Shown here one piece after another: positions 1 to 6,851 of a stretch of DNA of 64,000 bases. Source of the DNA: Schlesneria sp. (lineage in GTDB: Bacteria; Planctomycetota; Planctomycetia; Planctomycetales; Planctomycetaceae); the NCBI GenBank assembly GCA_028291515.1, contig JAQGHU010000057.1, forward strand, positions 1-64,000, written 5' to 3'. Position numbers and translations under genes: made by a program. The notes below the pieces were generated by a model that was not told the origin of the DNA, did no database searches, and saw nothing but the letters and a program-made list of their open reading frames with translations. The first letter of the stretch is position 1. Every line of letters starts with the position of its first letter.

Positions 1-2
1 TT

Positions 3-89
3 GAATACATCGAAGTCTTTTACAACCGTGTCCGAAGGCACTCGAAACTCGGGTATCTCTCCCCCGTTCACTTCGAGCAGGCCCTCTAA
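3..89 (+). pseudogene. IS3-family transposase, C-terminal end (partial at window edge)
   Basis: The first 87 bases read as the last 28 residues of an IS3-family DDE transposase (OrfB/InsF type), with the hallmark tail FYNRVRRHSKLGYLSP followed by a stop at 87-89. This tail is highly conserved in IS3 elements (the VRRHS...LGYLSP signature). The rest of the gene lies left of the window, so it cannot be said whether the element is intact. A terminal inverted-repeat-like sequence follows the stop (see 90-125). I infer an IS3 copy inserted downstream of lexA. Confidence 0.85.
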
Positions 90-125
90 CCCTAACCTCG
101 CGCCCACATTTCGTGGGTAAGTCCA
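90..125. mobile_element. Right end of the IS3-family element (terminal inverted repeat)
   Basis: After the transposase stop, 36 bases run to position 125 and end in CA. On the minus strand this end begins TGGACTTACCCACGAAATG, the TG...CA terminal form usual for IS3-family elements. An internal short palindrome (CCCAC atttc GTGGG) lies within it. The left end and target duplication are outside the window, so the exact boundary is inferred. Confidence 0.6.
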
Positions 126-157
126 GGCTGATAGCTCGGCGAGTATTGGAGAGGTCA

Positions 158-763
158 TCAGGAGTATCTCCGCAAGACCCCAACCAAGACGCCACGAATT
201 TCAACCTCTTTCACTTTTAGGGGTTTGAATCGTGAATTCTCGGGTTTCAGCAATACGTGATCTTTGCGGCGAAAGAAACGTTTTAACGTTGCTTCACCAT
301 CGATAATGGCGGCGACGATTTCGCCATCTCGGCAGGTTTCTTGTCGCCGAATAATCGCGATATCACCATCACCGATCAGAGCCTCGATCATGGATTCGCC
401 CTTCACGCGCAGGCCGAAGTGCCGATCTGGATCGTAGGCTTCACCCAGATCGATTTGCTCATCCGGTTCGGAATGCTCGATGGCTTCAATCGGTTGCCCG
501 GCCGCAATCGAACCGAGAATCGATAACCCCTGCCGCTTGGTTGCCGAAGCGGCCAAACCATATTGATGTCCATGTTTTTCCAGTAGACCTTGCTCACGAA
601 GGCGGGTGAAAATCCGCTGGATACTGGTTGGAGAGCGATGTTTGAAGTGGGTCGCAATTTCGCTGATAGAGGGCATCCGCCGTTGTTGGCGATGCATGTC
701 TTGCAGGAACGTCAAGACCGCCTCGTCCGTAAGTGGATTTGATGTTCGCATGACAGAAGTCAC
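158..763 (-). CDS. lexA: LexA repressor (SOS regulator)
   Basis: LexA represses the SOS DNA-damage regulon and is inactivated by RecA-stimulated self-cleavage. From the GTG start at 763 it is 201 residues, the usual LexA size. The N-terminal winged helix-turn-helix spans about residues 11-70 (PSISEIATHF, SPTSIQRIFTRL). The self-cleavage bond is Ala88-Gly89 in SIAAGQP. The catalytic dyad is Ser124 (KGESM) and Lys161 (EATLKRF), so the protein should be cleavable. An in-frame ATG at 751 is an alternative start. The recognition-helix region (SPTSIQRI) differs from the E. coli form, so a different operator is expected, and a 20-bp palindrome lies 17 bases upstream (781-800). Downstream is an IS3 end. 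Confidence 0.95.
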   Translation of the reverse strand: MTSVMRTSNPLTDEAVLTFLQDMHRQQRRMPSISEIATHFKHRSPTSIQRIFTRLREQGLLEKHGHQYGLAASATKRQGLSILGSIAAGQPIEAIEHSEPDEQIDLGEAYDPDRHFGLRVKGESMIEALIGDGDIAIIRRQETCRDGEIVAAIIDGEATLKRFFRRKDHVLLKPENSRFKPLKVKEVEIRGVLVGVLRRYS

Positions 764-780
764 CCAAGGTTCGCCGAATA

Positions 781-800
781 TTGAATATGATCGTATTCAA
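781..800. promoter_or_regulatory. Candidate LexA operator (20-bp inverted repeat)
   Basis: The sequence TTGAATATGATCGTATTCAA has perfect 7-bp arms (TTGAATA/TATTCAA) around a 6-bp spacer, 17 bases upstream of the lexA start. lexA genes are normally autoregulated through an operator at this position. It matches neither the CTGT-N8-ACAG box of gammaproteobacteria nor the GAAC-N4-GTTC box of Gram-positive bacteria. Its use by LexA is inferred from position and symmetry. Confidence 0.6.
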
Positions 801-1246
801 AAGATGGCGATTTGAGAGACTGCTGTCAATGGCAAGAAGTGATCGCGAAGAGGCAGAGGCGATTTGCGACTGGATATGGTCCCGCCGGTTTAAGGCCAAG
901 CCTGAAATCTCATGCTTCGGCTGGCTCATATTCTTATGAGCGGATGGACCAAAAGAGTCTTCACTGAACTCCAACTTTGTTCATGACAACGAAAACACGA
1001 ACAAAGTTGGAGTCCAAGCGGAATTGCACCTAGACCCAGCGAGCGGAGGCCATCAAACCCACACCGATTGGGACGGGCATCCCATCGTAAGAAAGAACTC
1101 AAAGCTTCAGGCGACGGAAGCGAACGGCATACCCAAGTGTAATCCGCAAGCTTACCGAATGTTGCGCGAGTTGAGATCGATTTGATGGAAGTGACAGGAC
1201 ACTTGGTTCCAGAAGTTTGCCACTTTCTCGTCAAGCCGATGCGACA
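801..1246. other. Non-coding region with two hairpins
   Basis: About 450 bases between lexA and the short-chain dehydrogenase, with no convincing gene. It contains a small hairpin at 924-941 (GCTCATA / TATGAGC, 4-base loop) and a long one at 968-1013. The reading frame at 926-1234 on minus has a low-complexity, uncharacteristic translation and passes through the long hairpin, so it is not called as a gene. The structure density suggests a dispersed intergenic repeat or an RNA element. Confidence 0.5.
968..1013. repeat. Long inverted repeat, 15-bp arms
   Basis: ACTCCAACTTTGTTC at 968-982 and its exact reverse complement GAACAAAGTTGGAGT at 999-1013 flank a 16-base loop. A transcript from either strand would form a strong hairpin. 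There is no U-tract, so an intrinsic terminator is unlikely. It may be the end of a small dispersed repeat. Confidence 0.7.
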
Positions 1247-2056
1247 TCAGGGCAATCGCTTGTCTTTCGGTCGCGGTCTAAAAAAGCGAGTCGATTCTTT
1301 CACGACACGAGCTCGCGAGGCAATTCGGACCAGCAGCGTAAGAAGATAATTACGCCATCCTGGAACTGTGTACTGCTTTCCACGGGAGAGTGCTTTTAAC
1401 GCTTGTTTGACCACAAAGTCGACAGTGTGGGAGGCATGCTTTTGCAGCCAACCCGAGGCACCCGCAATATCGAAGAACTGAGTCCGTGTCACCCCCGCAC
1501 AAACGGCGGTTACCGTAATTCCACGCCCACGAAGCTCACAGTGGAGTGCCTCGCTGAAATGCAGAACGAAAGCCTTACTGGCCGCATAAACACCCATGTA
1601 TGCGACGGGCTGGAAAGCGGACAGGGACGACATATTCAAAATCGCTCCACGGCCTCTCTCCAACATCCCCGGCAAGACCCGGTAAGTTAATTCGGTGAGT
1701 GCCAGCACGTTCAATCGAATCATGTCCAGCATTCGATCCACGTCGACATTATCGACCTCGCCAACAACGCCAAATCCAGCATTGTTCACCAGCAATTCAA
1801 TCGTGATGCCCTGCTGGGCAATTTCATCAAGAATGAGCTTCGGCGCTGCCGGATCGATCAGATCCGCTGATATAACGTGACAACGCGTTCCATGTTGCAA
1901 GTGAAGTTCTGCTGCCAGTTTAGTGAGAATCTCACCTCGCCGGGCCACCAAAACAAGATGCATCCCGCGAGCTGCCAGTTGGCGCGCAAATTCCTCGCCG
2001 AGCCCCGACGAGGCTCCAGTTACAAGCGCCCACTGATTTGCCAGTTGTTTCCACAC
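1247..2056 (-). CDS. Short-chain dehydrogenase/reductase (SDR), NAD(P)-dependent
   Basis: A classical SDR of 269 residues from a GTG at 2056. The Rossmann cofactor motif TGASSGLG is at residues 13-20, NNAG at 91-94, the catalytic Ser in NMSSLSA near 143-146, and the YxxxK motif at Tyr157-Lys161. All catalytic residues are present, so an active oxidoreductase is expected; the substrate cannot be read from sequence. The C-terminus is basic and extended (about residues 240-269), as in the DltE/YqjQ-like branch of SDRs that act on lipid or short-chain substrates. It stands alone, with long non-coding flanks. Confidence 0.9.
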   Translation of the reverse strand: MWKQLANQWALVTGASSGLGEEFARQLAARGMHLVLVARRGEILTKLAAELHLQHGTRCHVISADLIDPAAPKLILDEIAQQGITIELLVNNAGFGVVGEVDNVDVDRMLDMIRLNVLALTELTYRVLPGMLERGRGAILNMSSLSAFQPVAYMGVYAASKAFVLHFSEALHCELRGRGITVTAVCAGVTRTQFFDIAGASGWLQKHASHTVDFVVKQALKALSRGKQYTVPGWRNYLLTLLVRIASRARVVKESTRFFRPRPKDKRLP

Positions 2057-2448
2057 GCGATTGGTTCCGCGTCATGCGTCCTGTAGCGTTGTCGGAAAAT
2101 GGCCTCCCTACCACTTGTAGAGCCCGAAAAACTCTAATGCAGCCGGTTTTCGCACCTGTCGAATCAGACGGATACGTGTGAAATAGTGATCAGCGGCACC
2201 CACCACCTTGCTCACCATTCAACAGGCTGAATACTCGAATGGTACCAAAATCGCGAACCTCTCGATAGCGCACGTCCAACAAACAGAATCGGTTACGTCG
2301 TTGCACTTCACGAATTTCTGATGAGCAATGACGAAAGTAGAGGTTTCTGCCGCCTTCGCCAGAGGTACAATCTCCCGAGATTTTGAAATTGTGGACTTCA
2401 CCCCAACGAAGTCACTCCGGCCAGCGTAAGTGCTGACAGGGTGACGAA
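2057..2448. other. Intergenic region upstream of SDR and sigma factor genes
   Basis: About 390 bases between the divergent SDR and ECF sigma factor genes. It should hold both promoters. I see no open frame with protein-like composition, no long inverted repeat and no clear consensus promoter. Confidence 0.5.
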
Positions 2449-3102
2449 ATGCTTGACACCATGACCGATGTGGAACTGTCCGAATCGGACGACGTAACAG
2501 GTGCCGTCAATGAGGCGCGTCTCGTCGAAGAAGCGCGCAAAGGAAATCGACAAGCGTTTGGCGAACTTGTCATGAGATATGAGCGGCGGCTGATTCGTGT
2601 GATTCAGCAGTTCGTGAAAAGTCCGGAACTCGCCGAGGATCTGGCACAGGATACCTTCCTGAAAGTGTATGAGAGGCTGGATCAGTTCGATCCCTCGCGT
2701 CGCTTCGGGCCGTGGCTGTTTCGAATAGGTGTGAATCAGACTCTCGACTACATCCGTCGGCGGAAACGCCGGGGTTGGTGGTTGCTGTTCACGGACCGCA
2801 ATGCCGACAAGTCTCCCGATCCCGAGGTTGCCGATCCGCGGCAGGCGATGGATTTGCAGCAAGAGGTCGAAGCTGTGTTGGATCAGATTCCAGAGAACTA
2901 TCGCATCGTCCTGATGCTGCGGGACCTGCAGAATTTTTCGACATCGGAAATTGCGACGATGCTGAATCGCAAAGAGGCGACCATTCGATGGCGTCTGGCA
3001 GAAGCCCGCAACATGTTTCAAGAGATTTGGGTCAAGCGTCGGGATGCCAAGACAAGTCCGATCTCGAAAACGCCGGCCAAATCCGACGGAATGTCAGCGT
3101 AA
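2449..3102 (+). CDS. ECF-type RNA polymerase sigma factor
   Basis: A sigma-70 family factor of the extracytoplasmic-function type, 217 residues, directing RNA polymerase to alternative promoters. Region 2 covers about residues 30-108 (AFGELVMRYERRL, AEDLAQDTFLKVYERLD, FGPWLFRIGVNQTLDYIRR). Region 4 covers about 138-190 (LDQIPENYRIVLMLRDLQ, STSEIATMLNRKEATIRWRL). Regions 1 and 3 are absent, which defines the ECF group. AGGGTG just upstream supports the ATG at 2449; an ATG at 2461 is possible. An anti-sigma factor gene follows 49 bases downstream, so the pair probably forms one signal-responsive unit. A Ser/Lys-rich tail (about 195-217) follows region 4. Confidence 0.93.
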   Translation: MLDTMTDVELSESDDVTGAVNEARLVEEARKGNRQAFGELVMRYERRLIRVIQQFVKSPELAEDLAQDTFLKVYERLDQFDPSRRFGPWLFRIGVNQTLDYIRRRKRRGWWLLFTDRNADKSPDPEVADPRQAMDLQQEVEAVLDQIPENYRIVLMLRDLQNFSTSEIATMLNRKEATIRWRLAEARNMFQEIWVKRRDAKTSPISKTPAKSDGMSA

Positions 3103-3151
3103 AACGGATTGTTGGTCGGGCGACTAGGATTGTAGAGATAAGGTGCTGATC

Positions 3152-3646
3152 ATGAACTGTCGACAAGCCAGCCGGCTACTTCCATTGTGGGTTGGTCACG
3201 ATCTGGCCAACTCGTTAGAAGCTGAAGCTCTTCAGGTTCATTTATCGAAATGCCCTGATTGTTCGATGCAGCGACAGCAGCTTCAATCCAGTCTCGATGC
3301 ATTGCAGTCAATCTCAACGACATCATCTGCGATCGAAGCATCTACCCCCAGCTTGTGGCCTCGGCTGGCGATGGTGCTGACGGATATTCCGCGCCGGCGT
3401 GATCAGTTCAACGGCTGGATTCCCGCGGCGGCGATGGCGATGGCTGCTGCTGTCATGGTGGCTGTGTCGGTTGTTCAAGTTCAACGTGATATGGGAACTT
3501 CCAATCAGACCACTGTTAGCCAGGATCCGCCGAATCATGGCCGGCGCAACTTGTTTGAGACCGATCCTCGATTTGTTCCCGGGAATGGTGGCAATCACGA
3601 TCTGCAGATTCGCGGCTTAGTGGCGAACCCTTCGCCGAATTTCTGA
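3152..3646 (+). CDS. Anti-sigma factor with zf-HC2 zinc-binding domain
   Basis: Probable membrane-anchored anti-sigma factor for the ECF sigma factor just upstream. The N-terminus carries the zinc-finger anti-sigma pattern: Cys3, then His30-x3-Cys34-x2-Cys37 (HLSKCPDC). One Ala/Val/Met-rich membrane segment lies at about residues 88-110, followed by a C-terminal tail of about 55 residues that would be periplasmic. The ATG at 3152 is chosen because AAGGTG precedes it by six bases and translation then begins directly at the conserved MNCRQA segment; a GTG at 3143 is possible. Small size (164 aa) and gene order fit the group. No known sensor domain is seen in the tail. Confidence 0.85.
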   Translation: MNCRQASRLLPLWVGHDLANSLEAEALQVHLSKCPDCSMQRQQLQSSLDALQSISTTSSAIEASTPSLWPRLAMVLTDIPRRRDQFNGWIPAAAMAMAAAVMVAVSVVQVQRDMGTSNQTTVSQDPPNHGRRNLFETDPRFVPGNGGNHDLQIRGLVANPSPNF

Positions 3647-3740
3647 TGGATCGCGGGCCGATATCTCTTTCTGCGAGTGCTCTGGTTCTCGCCCACCGTT
3701 CACCGCAATCTTATCGTGCGCTGTTGTGAAGGCTCGGACT

Positions 3741-4340
3741 TTACCAGACCGGATTGCCGTAAAACGAGCCGCCGTAGACCGGCGCACCGTATCCGAATCC
3801 ACCGTAGTTCAGCACGCCATACCCCAAGCCGCCGACGCCGAAGGGGCCAGCACCAAATGCCCCGGACGTGAATGGGCCGTAGCTTCGGTACATGAACATC
3901 TGATTGTTCAGGATGTTTTGATAAACCAGGTTCTGAGTCATCTGTCCTTGAAGAAGGCGCCGGTCGTATTCGCGTTTCAAGTGATCCCGGTACGCTTGGG
4001 CCTGCTGCAGATTCAGCTTCGCCTGATCCAGCGCGGCCTGCTGGGTTGGATCTGTAGACGATGTCGTCGGCACCGATGCCTTTTCTGTCTTGGTCGACCG
4101 TTCCTGGTACGCGGCAACAAGCGCGCTCAGTTGCTGCGCATTCATAGTCGCCAACAGTCGCTGTGCCTCGGCAGATTTCTTTTCATCGAATGCCGAATCA
4201 ATAACGAGACGCGCTAGTAACCAAGTTCGCATTTCTTCGGCGTTGGTGGCTGGTACCGTAGAAGTGTCGGCTGCCGGTGCTGGAGGAACGCCAATTTCGC
4301 TCTGGCCGAAGACCGTCAGAACTATGAGAAGGGAGTACAT
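3741..4340 (-). CDS. Exported coiled-coil protein with Gly/Tyr-rich C-terminus
   Basis: Function unknown. From the ATG at 4340 (preceded by GGAGAG) it has 199 residues. A signal peptide covers about residues 1-24. An Ala/Gln/Glu/Lys-rich helical region follows (about 35-130, including QQAALDQAKLNLQQAQAYRD), predicted to form a coiled coil. The last 50 residues are built of Gly, Tyr, Phe and Pro in short repeats (GFGYGAPVYGG, FGAGPFGVGG). Gly/Tyr-rich tails of this kind occur in many planctomycete exported proteins and may be structural or surface-adhesive; this is inference. An ATG at 4376 would add 12 residues but has a weaker ribosome site and spoils the signal peptide. Convergent with the anti-sigma gene. 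Confidence 0.75.
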   Translation of the reverse strand: MYSLLIVLTVFGQSEIGVPPAPAADTSTVPATNAEEMRTWLLARLVIDSAFDEKKSAEAQRLLATMNAQQLSALVAAYQERSTKTEKASVPTTSSTDPTQQAALDQAKLNLQQAQAYRDHLKREYDRRLLQGQMTQNLVYQNILNNQMFMYRSYGPFTSGAFGAGPFGVGGLGYGVLNYGGFGYGAPVYGGSFYGNPVW

Positions 4341-4450
4341 TGCGGCTCTCCGATTTTTAGCTTCAAGGAAAATCACTCAACTTCATCATACCGAGCGATA
4401 TTTCTAGAGCGAGAGAAAAGTGGTTCAGAGCCCATTCGCACGGCGTGGGA

Positions 4451-5380
4451 TTACTTTTCAATGGGAAAATGCACATCCACTTTACCGTGCATGGTGTACA
4501 GTCGGAATTTTTCGCCATCGTGGATCAGCAGGCCACTCGATTTGTTTTCGCTGATCGGTTGCAATGGATTTCCACGATACTTGGTCCAGTGGATCAAGTC
4601 GTTTGAAGTTGCCAACCCTGTCGCCCACAAGCTGGGTTGAGCGGCATCAGCGGGCTTTTTTGTCCCGTGAATGACGGCATAATACCGGCCGGCATGTTTT
4701 ACGATTTGGTTCATCGCGATCAAGTCGCGATCGAATTCGTCGGGCCCAGGGCTGAGAACCGGATCGTCCTGGACGTTGGTGAAGACTTTTAGATCTTTCG
4801 ACTTGGCAAACCAGATTCCTTTGTCGCCACGTTCATAAAATAGATGCCAGATCCCATCTTCCAACCACGCCGTGGGAGTGCCAAACGGACCATCGCTAAT
4901 CGGCTCTCCGTTCGTCATTCGAACGTCTAGTTGGCCAATGCGCGTCCAGGCAATTCCATCGCGAGATTTCAATAGCTGGGCTCGATCCTGTTCGCCCTCG
5001 GCAAACATGTAAAGTGTGCCGTCGCTCGGAATGATGCAGACATCTTCTACCCAGTGTTCGCGATAGATCGGGTTTTGTGGATGTCGCTTCCAGGCCAATC
5101 CGTCCGTAGACGTGGCATAGCCAAGCATCTTCTGGCCGGGTCGGGTTCCGTCGTAGCCGGTATACCACATGCGCCAAACATCGCCGTCGCGCATGATCCA
5201 GCCACGTTCTCGAATCTTAACGTCCCAATGCCCTTCGCCTTCCGCGGTGAAGACGGGGTTGGCTGCAATTGGTGCAAATCGAGTTAACTCCTTGGGAAAT
5301 AACTCATCGGCATTCAGCTTCGTGATCAGCGTGAAAATTGCGATCACAGCCAAACTGCGTCGCATCGTATTTCTGGACAT
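4451..5380 (-). CDS. Exported glycosidase-like five-bladed beta-propeller (GH43/GH32/GH130-type fold)
   Basis: A 309-residue exported protein with a signal peptide at about residues 1-24. The body has repeated blades typical of glycosidase propellers: WIMRDGDVWRMWYTGYDG, MLGYATSTDGLAWKRHP, IPSDGTLYMFAEGE, LLKSRDGIAWTRIG, WLEDGIWHLFYERG and LATSNDLIHWTKY. The 'S.DG..W' phrase repeated at blade ends is characteristic of GH43-, GH32- and GH130-like families. Probable role: binding or hydrolysis of extracellular oligosaccharides; the substrate and the catalytic acid cannot be assigned. GGAGG lies eight bases before the ATG at 5380. It is divergent from uvrC, with starts 13-37 bases apart. Confidence 0.75.
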   Translation of the reverse strand: MSRNTMRRSLAVIAIFTLITKLNADELFPKELTRFAPIAANPVFTAEGEGHWDVKIRERGWIMRDGDVWRMWYTGYDGTRPGQKMLGYATSTDGLAWKRHPQNPIYREHWVEDVCIIPSDGTLYMFAEGEQDRAQLLKSRDGIAWTRIGQLDVRMTNGEPISDGPFGTPTAWLEDGIWHLFYERGDKGIWFAKSKDLKVFTNVQDDPVLSPGPDEFDRDLIAMNQIVKHAGRYYAVIHGTKKPADAAQPSLWATGLATSNDLIHWTKYRGNPLQPISENKSSGLLIHDGEKFRLYTMHGKVDVHFPIEK

Positions 5381-5387
5381 GGGTGTT

Positions 5388-5399
5388 CCTCCGTGGAGG
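5388..5399. promoter_or_regulatory. Shared 12-bp palindrome holding Shine-Dalgarno sequence of the divergent gene
   Basis: CCTCCGTGGAGG is an inverted repeat (CCTCC/GGAGG around GT). Read on minus, its GGAGG is the ribosome site of the glycosidase-like gene; read on plus, it sits 17 bases ahead of the uvrC ATG, too far for a usual ribosome site. Confidence 0.5.
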
Positions 5400-5404
5400 A
5401 TGAC

Positions 5405-5410
5405 TATAAT
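5405..5410 (+). promoter_or_regulatory. Candidate -10 box of uvrC (leaderless transcript)
   Basis: TATAAT matches the sigma-70 -10 consensus exactly and ends six bases before the ATG at 5417, so transcription would begin at or next to the start codon. No good -35 hexamer is seen 17 bases upstream. The hexamer lies inside codons that would be used if translation began at the GTG at 5393. Confidence 0.45.
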
Positions 5411-5416
5411 GATTGC

Positions 5417-6730
5417 ATGACAGATCCGTCGATTGAACCACGCGAGAAGGTCAAAACGTTTCCTGCCGCTCCCGGTGTGTACCTGATGAAGGACGGTCGT
5501 GGCCGGGTGATCTATGTGGGAAAAGCAGTGAACCTGCGCAATCGCGCTGGCAGCTATTTTACAAAGCAGGCGGCCGAGGACTTTCGGACGGCGAATCTGG
5601 TTCTCGAGATCAAAGATCTCGATTACATCCAGGTCGACAGCGAAGTCGACGCGTTGCTGCTTGAGGCGCGTCTGATCAAAGACATTCAGCCTCCTTTCAA
5701 TACGGAACTGAAAGACGACAAGACGTTTCCGTATCTGGAAATCTTCGTACGCGAAGAATTTCCCCGCGTCGAATTTACTCGTAAGCCGCGACCACGGGGC
5801 ACGAAACTGTATGGCCCGTTTACGAATGCGAAGAAGTTACGCGGTGCGATTGCGGTCTTGCAGCAAGTCTTCAAGTTCCGAACCTGCTCATTACATATCA
5901 AGCAGGACGACGAACGCTGGCGCTGGTTCCGGCCCTGTTTGCTGGCGAGCATCAACCAGTGTACGGCTCCCTGCAATCTCAGAATCAGTCGCGACGAATA
6001 TCGGCGGGACATTCGGAAATTAAGGCTGTTTCTTGAAGGAAAAAAAGAGAGGCTATTCCGTGAGTTGCGAGAAGAAATGGCGTCCGCCGCGAAGGAGTTG
6101 AAGTTCGAAAAGGCGGCTCGGCTGCGAGATCAGGTCAAAGCACTGGAGAACTTGAACCTGCGGGGCGACCTGAAGCAGCACGCTCAACCGGAGGTGTTTC
6201 AAGTTGATCCCCGTCGAGGGCTACTAGGTCTGAAGAAGATTTTCGATCTTCCCGCACTTCCGCGACGGATTGAAGGAATGGACATCGCTCACCTGCAAGG
6301 GGGCGAGACGGTCGCCAGTTGTGTGCAATTCATTGATGGGCTGCCATTCAAGCATGGCTATAAGCGTTTCAAGATCCGAACGGTCGAAGGTGTCGACGAT
6401 TTTGCATCCATGCGCGAAGTGGTCAGCCGCCATTTTCGTCGGATACAGCAGGAAGGGGGATCGTTTCCCGACATCCTGTTGATCGATGGCGGCAAAGGTC
6501 AACTGGCGGCAGCCATGGCAGCACTCGACAGTATTGGTGTCGCGGCTCCCTTCGTCTGCTCGCTGGCAAAGCGGGAAGAAGAGATCTTCCTACCCGGACA
6601 GTCGGAGCCGAAGCTGCTCAGCAAACATTCGTATGCGCTACGGTTACTCCAATATGTGCGCGACGAATCGCATCGATTTGCTCAAAGTTACCATCATCTC
6701 TTGCGAAAAAAATCGACGCTGGATGAGTAG
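5417..6730 (+). CDS. uvrC: Excinuclease ABC subunit C, short form lacking the HhH region
   Basis: UvrC makes both incisions in nucleotide excision repair. From the ATG at 5417 it has 437 residues. The GIY-YIG nuclease is at about 14-95 (GVYLM, IYVGKA, Glu82-region LLLEARLIK). Four cysteines (157, 174, 182, 186; FRTC, RPC, QCTAPC) match the iron-sulfur cluster positions known in UvrC. The UVR segment binding UvrB is at about 212-248. The RNase H-like nuclease has Asp289 (GMDIAH), Asp357 (LLIDGGKGQL) and His419 (RDESHRFA). The protein stops 18 residues later, whereas the usual proteins of about 600 residues continue into tandem HhH motifs. The GTG at 5393 would add eight residues. Confidence 0.93.
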   Translation: MTDPSIEPREKVKTFPAAPGVYLMKDGRGRVIYVGKAVNLRNRAGSYFTKQAAEDFRTANLVLEIKDLDYIQVDSEVDALLLEARLIKDIQPPFNTELKDDKTFPYLEIFVREEFPRVEFTRKPRPRGTKLYGPFTNAKKLRGAIAVLQQVFKFRTCSLHIKQDDERWRWFRPCLLASINQCTAPCNLRISRDEYRRDIRKLRLFLEGKKERLFRELREEMASAAKELKFEKAARLRDQVKALENLNLRGDLKQHAQPEVFQVDPRRGLLGLKKIFDLPALPRRIEGMDIAHLQGGETVASCVQFIDGLPFKHGYKRFKIRTVEGVDDFASMREVVSRHFRRIQQEGGSFPDILLIDGGKGQLAAAMAALDSIGVAAPFVCSLAKREEEIFLPGQSEPKLLSKHSYALRLLQYVRDESHRFAQSYHHLLRKKSTLDE

Positions 6731-6731
6731 G

Positions 6732-6762
6732 CTTGTTGATCGGCACTTTGGCGATCAACAAG
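6732..6762 (+). terminator. Hairpin directly after uvrC
   Basis: CTTGTTGATCG at 6732-6742 and CGATCAACAAG at 6752-6762 form a perfect 11-bp stem with a 9-base loop, starting two bases after the uvrC stop. There is no U-tract, so it may be a factor-dependent terminator or an mRNA-stabilising 3' hairpin. Confidence 0.5.
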
Positions 6763-6851
6763 GTGACTCGTCGTGACAGCAATTGAATCGGAAGATAAAC
6801 TGATCTGGGTTCCACTTGCTCCACGAGATTTCTTGCGTAATTGAGGCGTCC

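Noticed and set aside
926-1234. 102-codon frame on minus strand next to lexA
   Set aside because: It crosses a perfect 15-bp inverted repeat, has Cys- and Trp-rich uncharacteristic composition and no ribosome site.
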